Assembly: GCA_002338895.1 (NCBI GenBank)
Contig: DDJH01000039.1
Location: 2,777-11,625, forward strand
From: Lentisphaeria bacterium UBA1829
GTDB lineage: Bacteria; Verrucomicrobiota; Lentisphaeria; Victivallales; UBA1829
Direction of reading: 5' to 3'
Length of the DNA: 8,849 nt
A model generated the notes under the pieces. The model made no database searches. It worked only from the letters and a program-made list of their open reading frames with translations, and was not told the DNA's origin. Made by a program: the position numbers and the translations under genes. The stretch's first letter is position 1; each line of letters opens with the position of its first letter. Shown piece after piece: positions 1 through 5,861 of the stretch.

Positions 1-681
1 GAACACGCAGAAACAGTTTCGATTCGCATGAGAGGTTGTCTGCCCGATGCGGTTCTGGCGATAGAAATAGAGGACCGGGTCGGTGATGACGATCCGCTCC
101 GCCGCCAGGAGCGTTTCAAAGAAAAAAGGAAGATCGGCAGCCATCTTCAATTCCGGATCGAAGGAAATGTCATACCGTTTCACCATGGAGTGAAGAAAGA
201 GCTTGTTGCAGTTCGTGTTGTCCAGAAAGAAGAGCTGCGGACACTCTTTCAGAGAAACCCCGTTTCCGGTCCGTCTGCATGCCCAGCGGGATTGCCGCAG
301 AATCTGCCGGTCCGGATACACGCAGGCGTAGCCGCATTGGACCAGATCGGCTCCGGTCTTTTCCGCTGTGGAAAGGAGGTGTTCCAGAAAATTCGGAGCG
401 ACCCAGTCGTCGGAATCGACAAAGGCCAGATAGCGTCCGGTCGCATTTTGCAGGCCGGTGTTCAGCGCGGTCGGATTGCCGCTCTGTTTCTGGGAGAAAA
501 CGCGCATCTGCGGAAAACGGGCGGCATAGTCGCGCAGGAGTTCGCCGGAGCCGTCGGTGGAGCCGTCGTCGACGGCGATCAGTTCGAAATCCTGCATGGT
601 CTGCGCCATCAGCGAATCCAGGGCGCAGGGCAGGTACGGTCTGGTATTGTAGACCGGAAAGAGAACTGAAATCGACGGCAT
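1..681 (-). CDS. Family 2 glycosyltransferase, N-terminal part (cut by window edge)
   Basis: The minus strand is open for 227 codons from ATG at 681 to base 1 with no stop, so the C-terminus lies outside the window. The protein begins MPSISVLFPVYN, the usual first beta strand of a GT-A, family 2 glycosyltransferase. It continues with the nucleotide-sugar motif VDDGSTDGS (residues 37-45) and the metal-binding DSDD (89-92, in FVDSDDW). Near the edge it has a LYFYRQNRIGQTT stretch, common after the catalytic domain in this family. Such enzymes transfer a sugar from a nucleotide donor to polysaccharide, lipopolysaccharide or glycan acceptors on the cytoplasmic side of the membrane; donor and acceptor cannot be read here. 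ATG 681 is preferred over ATG 690 because GGGAG lies 9 bases before 681 but directly abuts 690. It is divergent from the symporter gene. The family call is safe; the substrate is unknown. Confidence 0.9.
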   Translation of the reverse strand, partial: MPSISVLFPVYNTRPYLPCALDSLMAQTMQDFELIAVDDGSTDGSGELLRDYAARFPQMRVFSQKQSGNPTALNTGLQNATGRYLAFVDSDDWVAPNFLEHLLSTAEKTGADLVQCGYACVYPDRQILRQSRWACRRTGNGVSLKECPQLFFLDNTNCNKLFLHSMVKRYDISFDPELKMAADLPFFFETLLAAERIVITDPVLYFYRQNRIGQTTSHANRNCFCVF

Positions 682-757
682 TTTCCTCATCTCCCGAGTT
701 GCTGATCCGTCCCGGAGGGATTCTCCTTCCGTTTTCCGGACGGAAACAGAGTCTTGT

Positions 758-786
758 ACTATATCTTTCCGGAAGAGGAGGTGCAA
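758..786 (-). promoter_or_regulatory. Putative sigma70-type promoter of the glycosyltransferase gene
   Basis: Read on the minus strand: -35 TTGCAC (786-781), a 17-base spacer and -10 TATAGT (763-758), giving a predicted start near 751 and a leader of about 70 bases before ATG 681. The -10 and the following bases (TATAGTACA) are identical to those before aroA. The spacer contains the palindrome TTCCGGAA (767-774). The -10 is nearly symmetrical (TACTATA on the plus strand), so it might also serve the divergent symporter gene, with a weak plus-strand -35 TTCCGG at 734-739. Prediction from sequence only. Confidence 0.5.
776..781 (+). promoter_or_regulatory. Strong ribosome binding site choosing start 787 of the symporter
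   Basis: AGGAGG is followed by 5 bases and then ATG 787. It is the best Shine-Dalgarno match in the window and favours the start at 787. It sits inside the spacer and -35 of the proposed minus-strand promoter. The competing ATG at 895 has only a weak GAGAG at 881-885. Confidence 0.6.
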
Positions 787-2490
787 ATGAAAAATTCCGA
801 TATTTCGGGAAAAAAAGTTGAAATCTCGGCTTTCCGGGATAGATTAGGGAAATCTTTGAATTTGAAAAACCGAAATAAAAGAGAGTTTCAGAATATGGAA
901 AAACGGGAAACCTGGGGTAGTTCTTTCGGCTTTATCATGGCAACCATCGGTTCCGCGATCGGTCTGGGCAATGTGTGGAAATTTCCTTATATTACGGGAA
1001 TGAACGGGGGCGGAGCGTTTGTCATTGTGTATCTGGCCTGCATCCTGCTGCTGGGGGTGCCGGTGATGATCTGTGAAATGACGATCGGACGGAAAACCCG
1101 CCTGAATGCATATGGAGCGTACAAACGCCTGCAGCTGCGGCGTTCGATTATCAGCGATGTGATTGCCGGAGGACTGCTTCTCGGCGGAATCTGTCTGCTC
1201 TGCACAAAGAGCTACGGGTTCGGAGCGGTTTCCCTGATCGCCGGACTGCTGGTTTTGAAATTCCAGTTCGCGGCGTTCGGACTGCTGGCGATTTTCGGTG
1301 CGCTGGTGATTCTCTCCTACTACGCGGTGGTCGGCGGATGGATCGTCGACTACACGTTCCGCTCCTTCTGCGGGGAACTCAACTACAATACTGTGGACGA
1401 GGCCGGCGCCGCGTTCGGTCTGTTTACGGAGACTCCATGGCGGGTGATCATCTGTTTTCTTGTGTTCATGGTGCTGTGCGGGGCGATGCTGATCGGCGGA
1501 GTCCGCAAGGGAATTGAAAAATGGTCGAAAATCCTGATGCCGCTGCTGTTTGTTCTTCTGCTGGCGGTGATTGCCCGGAGCGTGACGCTTCCCGGATCCT
1601 GGAAAGGGGTGGAATTCTTCCTGCATCCGGATTTCTCGAAGCTGACCGCTTCCGGCGTGCTGGAGGCGCTGGGGCACTGCTTCTACTCTCTGAGTCTCGG
1701 AATGGGAATCACCGTGACATACGGCAGTTACATGAAGAAGGAGCAGAATATTTTTTCCGCATCGATCTGGGTGATGGTTCTGGATACGCTGGCGGCGATT
1801 CTCGCCGGTCTTGCGATCTTTCCTGCAGTGTTTGCAATGGGATTCGACCCGGGAGCGGGGCCGAGTCTGATCTTCAACATTCTTCCGGCCACGTTCAACC
1901 GTTTCCCCGGCGGAAGCGGATGGATCTGGGCGGGATTGTTCTTCCTGATGCTCTCGATCGGAGCGATTACAAGCGGGGTGGCGCTGCTGCAGAATGGCGT
2001 TTCCTTCTTTATGGATGAGCTGAAATGGGGACGATACAAATCCATTGCGGTCTGTTTCGGCGGCGTGACGGTGTTCGGACTGCTTTCCGCGGTGAGCATC
2101 TCTCACTGGAAGCATATTCCGATGGTCCGGGAGGCCGTGGCGGTGATCTTCGGGGAGAAGAATGTGCCGAACAGCTTTTTCGACATGCTGGATTATCTGA
2201 CGTCCAACTGGATGCTGCCGATCGGAGGGGTGGCGATCTGCCTGTTCATCGGATGGGTGTGGGGGTCGCGCAAGGCGGCAAGAGAGCTGCGGATCGGTGC
2301 GGAGAAGGCGTGTCCGGATGTGAATCTGATTACGCTCTTGTCCGGCTTCCGCGGGGAGCCGCTTTACCGGACGTCGCGCAACCACGGGCTGACGCTGCTG
2401 TCGCTCTGGTCGATCATTATCCGCTTCTTTGCTCCGGTGGTGATTTTCATTATTTTCCTGCGGGCGGTCGGAGTGGACGTCGGGTTCTGA
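787..2490 (+). CDS. Sodium-dependent symporter, SLC6/NSS (SNF) family
   Basis: This is a 567-residue inner-membrane protein of the neurotransmitter:sodium symporter family, which imports amino acids or related amines with Na+. The family signature is clear: the unwound TM1 motif GSAIGLGNVWKFPY (55-68), TM2 with GGGAF (74-78), TM3 ILSYYAVVGGW (175-185), TM6 SLSLGMGITVTYGSY (301-315) and TM7 VLDTLAAILAG (331-341). Two oddities stand out. Residues about 120-160, between TM2 and TM3, add two hydrophobic stretches that ordinary bacterial members lack. The TM6 Gln is His297. The start at 787 is backed by AGGAGG at 776-781. The family-typical N-terminus (MEKRETWG) begins only at codon 37 (ATG 895), and the first 36 codons are AT-rich and charged, so 895 is a real alternative. 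The gene stands alone, divergent from a glycosyltransferase and ending at a terminator. The family is certain; the substrate is unknown. Confidence 0.93.
   Translation: MKNSDISGKKVEISAFRDRLGKSLNLKNRNKREFQNMEKRETWGSSFGFIMATIGSAIGLGNVWKFPYITGMNGGGAFVIVYLACILLLGVPVMICEMTIGRKTRLNAYGAYKRLQLRRSIISDVIAGGLLLGGICLLCTKSYGFGAVSLIAGLLVLKFQFAAFGLLAIFGALVILSYYAVVGGWIVDYTFRSFCGELNYNTVDEAGAAFGLFTETPWRVIICFLVFMVLCGAMLIGGVRKGIEKWSKILMPLLFVLLLAVIARSVTLPGSWKGVEFFLHPDFSKLTASGVLEALGHCFYSLSLGMGITVTYGSYMKKEQNIFSASIWVMVLDTLAAILAGLAIFPAVFAMGFDPGAGPSLIFNILPATFNRFPGGSGWIWAGLFFLMLSIGAITSGVALLQNGVSFFMDELKWGRYKSIAVCFGGVTVFGLLSAVSISHWKHIPMVREAVAVIFGEKNVPNSFFDMLDYLTSNWMLPIGGVAICLFIGWVWGSRKAARELRIGAEKACPDVNLITLLSGFRGEPLYRTSRNHGLTLLSLWSIIIRFFAPVVIFIIFLRAVGVDVGF
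818..845 (+). promoter_or_regulatory. Possible alternative promoter inside the symporter's 5' end
   Basis: TTGAAA (818-823), a 16-base spacer and TAGATT (840-845) resemble a sigma70 promoter: five of six and four of six consensus bases. If used, the transcript would begin near 852 and could only start translation at ATG 895, the start that matches the family's usual N-terminus. Weak evidence, listed because it bears on the start choice. Confidence 0.25.
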
Positions 2491-2512
2491 GCCGGCGGAC
2501 AGGGGCGGATCG

Positions 2513-2541
2513 TTTTTCCGAGAGTCCCTGAAACGGAAAAA
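2513..2541. repeat. 8-bp inverted repeat next to the shared terminator
   Basis: TTTTTCCG (2513-2520) is matched by CGGAAAAA (2534-2541) across a 13-base spacer, just after the symporter stop codon. It overlaps the A-run that forms the minus-strand side of the terminator at 2537-2590. It is AT-rich and may be a 3'-end stabilising hairpin or chance. Confidence 0.35.
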
Positions 2542-2590
2542 AATACCCCTCCGAGATCCGCAAAAAGATCCGGAGGGATGTTTTTTTTTT
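2537..2590. terminator. Bidirectional intrinsic terminator between convergent genes
   Basis: CCCTCCG-A-GATC (2547-2558, one bulged A) pairs with GATCCGGAGGG (2567-2577) around the loop CGCAAAAA. On the plus strand it is followed by ten T's (2581-2590), ending the symporter transcript. On the minus strand the A-run at 2537-2543 supplies the U-tract that ends the GH36-like gene's transcript. This is a textbook arrangement for convergent genes. Confidence 0.92.
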
Positions 2591-2634
2591 GTCTTCCGGC
2601 TTCGCCGTCGGGAATCGCGGCGGAGGTCCTGCGA

Positions 2635-4518
2635 TCAGAACTGGTACAGGGCGCAGGAGAACTCCTCCGGGAGATGAACTTTAAGTTTTCCCTGTTCGAT
2701 GCGGGCGGTACCGCCGCCGAAGATTTTCCTGGCCTCTTTGCCGAACGGGATGGAAAATTCGTAATCGGGCTGATCCGCTCCGTTCCGATAGACCGCGATG
2801 AATCCCTCCCGGCCGTCCGGGGCGACGGAGACGATGGCGCTCCAGGTCCCTTTTCCCGGCATCTCCCCTTCCGCAGTGGTCAGACCGGCGGCAAATTTTT
2901 TCCGGTACGGCGCGATCTTCTGATAGAAGGCTTTCATTTCCGCCTGACGTTCGGGCGGGGTATTGTCGATGACGCCCCAGTAGAGCGGGGAGGCGAAAAT
3001 GGTTGTCCCGAGGATGTATTCCAGCGGATAGTCCATCGCCTGCGGCATCATCTCGATCTCGCAGTGGCTGACCGGCGCATACTGGAGCGTGTACCAGAGG
3101 TTCCCGAGCGCCATGTAGGGGTGATAGTAGCGGTGATCGGGAATGTTGCGGCCGCGGTTTTCAAGAAACAGACGGCCGTAATCCAGCGCAAAGTCGAAAT
3201 TCGGCCGGCTGTTTCGTGTCACATCCATGGAGATGACCAGTTCGGGGATCTCATGTTTGAGCGCTTCGAGCAGTGCGCGGTAGGCTTCGTAATGGAGCTG
3301 CGCATCGCCCAGAAGCGTGTCATAGGCGGCCAGACGGTAGAGGTCGAATTTGAAGTGCCGGATTCCGTAATCCTGATACAGCCCGACGAGTTTATTTTTG
3401 ATGTGGTTGAAATATCCGGGATTCATCAGATCGGCGGAATAATAGGTTCGTTCGGCGCCGGCGATCTGCTCCGCCGGATGATAGTCCTTGTTCCGGGCGA
3501 GCCAGTTCCAGGGATTTTCTTCCAGCATGGTGTCGTGGCATTCCGCGCCGTCCCACTCCATGACCCGGGGATCGCGGGAATCCATCCCGAGCGGATTGCA
3601 CCAGAGACCGAGTTCGATTCCCAGTTCGGAGGCCCGTCTGGCAAGTTTGGTGAATTTGTTCGGGAATTTGGTTTCGTCGATCTCTCCCATGAAGGTGGAG
3701 AACCAGCCGTCATCGATGAACACCACGTTGATGCCCGATCTGGCCGCCGCCTCGATTTCCCGGGCGATGGCTTCCTCGTTCACGCCGAGCGTGAGGTCCG
3801 GCCATGAGTTGGAGAGAACCTCGGTCGCGGTGGTTTGCGGATAGTCGGCATAGCGTTCCTGCCAGTAGCGCTGGAGTCCGAAATCGCGCGTCAGACCGAT
3901 GACGACTCCGTTGGCCCGGCGGTTTTCCCCTCTGCGGAGATTGTCGAATCCGAGACCGAGCATCTCCACGCTTCCGGATTCCGGATCGCAGAGAAAATCG
4001 TATTCACAGGGAATCGGCTGACAGTCGGGCATCGGTCCTTCCTTGTAGAGAAACACGCCGTTGCCCGTGAAGTAGGCTCCCACATTCTTGCCCGCACGCG
4101 CCGGTCCCTTCCGGAGACGATGATTGGACTGATCGCTGCACGAATAGAAATTGATGATCTCCGCCTGCTCAAACGCCGCGGGAAAATGAACCTTGACCAG
4201 CGTCGAATAGTACATTGCCGCACAATCGGACTGCGTTGTGAACGTGTCGTACCAGCGGAGAGCCGGTGCATTCGGATAGAAGTACAGATGACGGGTCAGC
4301 GTCACAGGTCCGGTTTTCCAGACAATCTCATACCCGTCCGGAGTCTTTCCGGCGTCAACCAGCTGAAAATCGGAGAGAAACTCCCGGTCGGCCGTCAAAC
4401 GGACCTCTCCGCTTGTCAGCATGTTCCGTCCGCTTCTGCAATCCGTAAAGGACTCTATGCGGAAAAACGGGGTCAGGGATATCCGGATTTCAACAAATTT
4501 GTTTTTCAGTTCGATCAT
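2635..4518 (-). CDS. GH36-like glycoside hydrolase (probable alpha-galactosidase)
   Basis: The 627-residue protein has the layout of clan GH-D/GH36 enzymes: an N-terminal beta-sandwich-like region (about 1-220), a TIM barrel, and a small C-terminal beta domain (about 550-627). Barrel landmarks are SNSWPDL (236-242), FIDDGWF (267-273), LGLWCNP (303-309), and HFKFDLYR (388-395), where Asp392 matches the GH36 nucleophile in the usual IKWDMNR motif. The segment where GH36 enzymes carry SDNTD reads FLENRGR (451-457), so the acid/base residue is uncertain. No signal peptide is seen, so it is probably cytoplasmic and acts on imported oligosaccharides. ATG 4518 was chosen over an in-frame TTG at 4599; AGGAAG lies 10 bases upstream of 4518. 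It lies downstream of fba in the same direction but behind fba's terminators. Alpha-galactosidase is the likeliest activity; another alpha-glycoside specificity is possible. Confidence 0.8.
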   Translation of the reverse strand: MIELKNKFVEIRISLTPFFRIESFTDCRSGRNMLTSGEVRLTADREFLSDFQLVDAGKTPDGYEIVWKTGPVTLTRHLYFYPNAPALRWYDTFTTQSDCAAMYYSTLVKVHFPAAFEQAEIINFYSCSDQSNHRLRKGPARAGKNVGAYFTGNGVFLYKEGPMPDCQPIPCEYDFLCDPESGSVEMLGLGFDNLRRGENRRANGVVIGLTRDFGLQRYWQERYADYPQTTATEVLSNSWPDLTLGVNEEAIAREIEAAARSGINVVFIDDGWFSTFMGEIDETKFPNKFTKLARRASELGIELGLWCNPLGMDSRDPRVMEWDGAECHDTMLEENPWNWLARNKDYHPAEQIAGAERTYYSADLMNPGYFNHIKNKLVGLYQDYGIRHFKFDLYRLAAYDTLLGDAQLHYEAYRALLEALKHEIPELVISMDVTRNSRPNFDFALDYGRLFLENRGRNIPDHRYYHPYMALGNLWYTLQYAPVSHCEIEMMPQAMDYPLEYILGTTIFASPLYWGVIDNTPPERQAEMKAFYQKIAPYRKKFAAGLTTAEGEMPGKGTWSAIVSVAPDGREGFIAVYRNGADQPDYEFSIPFGKEARKIFGGGTARIEQGKLKVHLPEEFSCALYQF

Positions 4519-4571
4519 CGCTTCGGCACTTCCTGCTGGTTTCTGTTTTTTGAAAGGAAAATCTGTCCGGA

Positions 4572-4599
4572 AATGTACCACATCTTTTCCTCTTTGCAA
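4572..4599 (-). promoter_or_regulatory. Possible promoter of the GH36-like gene
   Basis: Minus strand: TTGCAA (4599-4594), a 16-base spacer and TACATT (4577-4572, four of six -10 consensus bases). The transcript would start near 4565, about 47 bases before ATG 4518. It lies just after the terminators of fba, where a new promoter is expected. The match is modest. Confidence 0.35.
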
Positions 4600-4604
4600 G
4601 GGAA

Positions 4605-4634
4605 GGGGAATTTCCGCTCATGGAAAAATTCCCC
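4605..4634. repeat. 9-bp perfect inverted repeat overlapping a terminator arm
   Basis: GGGGAATTT (4605-4613) is exactly matched by AAATTCCCC (4626-4634) around a 12-base loop, in which CC/GG could extend the stem. Its right arm overlaps the arm of the hairpin at 4630-4650, so on RNA the two cannot form together. It may be a 3'-end structure or an attenuator-like switch; see findings. Confidence 0.5.
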
Positions 4635-4650
4635 GCGTCCGGAACGGGGA
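4624..4650 (-). terminator. Second, tandem terminator-like hairpin after fba
   Basis: On the minus strand TCCCCG (4650-4645) pairs with CGGGGA (4635-4630) around a 9-base loop, followed by ATTTTT (4629-4624). It lies just beyond the stronger terminator at 4658-4696 and may catch read-through. The stem is short (6 bp), so confidence is moderate. Confidence 0.5.
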
Positions 4651-4657
4651 CAAGGGG

Positions 4658-4696
4658 AAAAAAAGAACTCCGCGCTCTGGACGGAGTGCGGAGTTC
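4658..4696 (-). terminator. Intrinsic terminator of fba
   Basis: GAACTCCGCGCTC (4665-4677) pairs with GAGTGCGGAGTTC (4684-4696), 13 pairs with one G-T, around the loop TGGACG. On the minus strand the stem is followed directly by seven T's (the A-run 4664-4658). It lies 33 bases past the fba stop codon and is one of the clearest terminators in the window. Confidence 0.92.
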
Positions 4697-4729
4697 CCTC
4701 TATAAGATCCGAATTGAACGATCGGACTC

Positions 4730-5707
4730 TTATTTGTCGTATGCGTGTCCGGCGGAACCGAGCACGTAGATGACTTTGTGCTTGTAGAGCTCTTTGAGAG
4801 CATCGCGGGCCGGGCCGAGATACTTTCTCGGATCGAACTCTTCCGGCTTCTCGTTGAAGACTTTCCGGATCGCGGCGGTCATTGCGAGACGGCCGTCGGA
4901 GTCGATGTTGATCTTGCAGACCGCGCTCTTTGCGGCTTCGCGGAGCTGCTCTTCGCTGATGCCGATCGCGTTTTTGAGTTTTCCGCCGTTTTCGTTGATG
5001 ATCTTGACCAGATCCTGCGGGACGCTGGAGGATCCATGCAGAACGATCGGGAATCCGGGGATCTTCTCCTCGATCTCTTTGAGGATGTCGAGACGGATTT
5101 TCGGATCGGTTCCGGGTTTGAACTTGTACGCGCCGTGGGAGGTTCCGATCGCGATGGCGAGGGAGTCCACACCGGTTCCGGCGAGGAACGCCTGAACTTC
5201 AGACGGCTGGGTGAACACATGCTCGTCGGACTTCACATCATCTTCAACGCCGGCGAGCTTTCCGAGTTCGCCTTCGACGGTCACATCATACTGGTGAGCG
5301 TACTCCACAACCTTCCGGGTCAGAGCGATGTTCTCTTCGAACGGGAAATGGGATCCGTCGATCATCACGGAGGAGAATCCATATTCGATGCAGCTCTTGC
5401 AGGTTTCGAAGGAATCGCCGTGGTCAAGATGCAGGCAGATCGGAATCGGTCTTCCGCCGCTGATCTCTCTGGAGTATTCGACCGCGCCCTGTGCCATGTA
5501 GCGCAGAAGGGTCTGGTTCGCATACTGGCGGGCTCCCTTGGAGACCTGAAGGATCACCGGAGACTCCGTTTCAGTACAGGCCTGAATGATCGCCTGAAGC
5601 TGTTCCATGTTGTTGAAGTTGAACGCCGGGATCGCATAGCCGCCCTTCATGGCTTTCGCGAACATTTCCCGGGTGTTGACAAGACCGAGATCCTTGTAGT
5701 TGACCAT
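4730..5707 (-). CDS. fba: Fructose-bisphosphate aldolase, class II
   Basis: This 325-residue cytoplasmic zinc enzyme cleaves fructose 1,6-bisphosphate to dihydroxyacetone phosphate and glyceraldehyde 3-phosphate in glycolysis, and runs in reverse in gluconeogenesis. Visible motifs are PAFNFNN (27-33), HLDHGDSFETC (93-103, with the catalytic Asp95 and zinc ligand His96), VMIDGSHFPFEEN (114-126), VEGELG (144-149), GTSHGAY (188-194, zinc ligand His191) and LHGSSS (223-228, zinc ligand His224). The protein belongs to the shorter type IIB group related to tagatose-bisphosphate aldolases. The HLDHG and EGELGKLAG pattern favours the fructose enzyme, but a tagatose substrate cannot be excluded. ATG 5707 has AAGGA 8 bases upstream and fits the family's N-terminus better than the extended in-frame start at 5740. 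It follows ackA in the same direction, with a 154-base gap holding a possible promoter, and ends at a strong terminator. Confidence 0.95.
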   Translation of the reverse strand: MVNYKDLGLVNTREMFAKAMKGGYAIPAFNFNNMEQLQAIIQACTETESPVILQVSKGARQYANQTLLRYMAQGAVEYSREISGGRPIPICLHLDHGDSFETCKSCIEYGFSSVMIDGSHFPFEENIALTRKVVEYAHQYDVTVEGELGKLAGVEDDVKSDEHVFTQPSEVQAFLAGTGVDSLAIAIGTSHGAYKFKPGTDPKIRLDILKEIEEKIPGFPIVLHGSSSVPQDLVKIINENGGKLKNAIGISEEQLREAAKSAVCKINIDSDGRLAMTAAIRKVFNEKPEEFDPRKYLGPARDALKELYKHKVIYVLGSAGHAYDK

Positions 5708-5751
5708 TTTGTGAATCCTTTCGTTTTTCGAGTTGATCACGAACTATTGGA

Positions 5752-5779
5752 AATATGTCACAATTTCCGGAAAAATCAA
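5752..5779 (-). promoter_or_regulatory. Possible fba promoter with palindrome in the spacer
   Basis: Minus strand: TTGATT (5779-5774), a 16-base spacer and CATATT (5757-5752, four of six -10 consensus bases), about 45 bases before ATG 5707. The spacer contains the 10-bp palindrome TTTCCGGAAA (5764-5773), a position where a repressor could block polymerase. Promoter strength is uncertain; read-through from ackA is also possible. Confidence 0.35.
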
Positions 5780-5798
5780 GCGCCCGTCCGTTTTTTCA

Positions 5799-5812
5799 GC
5801 CGGAAAACCGGC
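5799..5812. repeat. Short perfect hairpin between ackA and fba
   Basis: GCCGG-AAAA-CCGGC forms a 5-bp GC-rich stem 50 bases past the ackA stop. On the minus strand it is followed by TGAAAAAACGG, not a T-run, so it is not a standard intrinsic terminator. Nearby, GTCCGCG (5817-5823) and CGCGGAC (5855-5861) form a wider inverted repeat. These may structure the 3' end of the ackA transcript. Confidence 0.4.
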
Positions 5813-5861
5813 GTCCGTCCGCGGATGGCCGACGGATGCCGGAAGCGGCGGGAACGCGGAC

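Noticed and set aside
28..669. 213-codon plus-strand frame opposite the glycosyltransferase
   Set aside because: The minus strand has all the GT2 motifs and an open frame to the edge; the plus frame has none.
844..2385. 513-codon open frame on the minus strand opposite the symporter
   Set aside because: It is rich in Arg, His and Gln with no domain pattern, while the plus strand encodes an unmistakable SLC6 protein. Codon bias leaves few stops in the opposite frame.
2578..3807. 409-codon open frame on the plus strand opposite the GH36-like gene
   Set aside because: It starts inside the terminator T-run and has no recognisable domain; the minus strand carries the GH36 motifs.
5817..5861. GTCCGCG/CGCGGAC inverted repeat as an ackA terminator
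   Set aside because: The loop is 31 bases and no T-run follows on the minus strand, so intrinsic termination is not supported.
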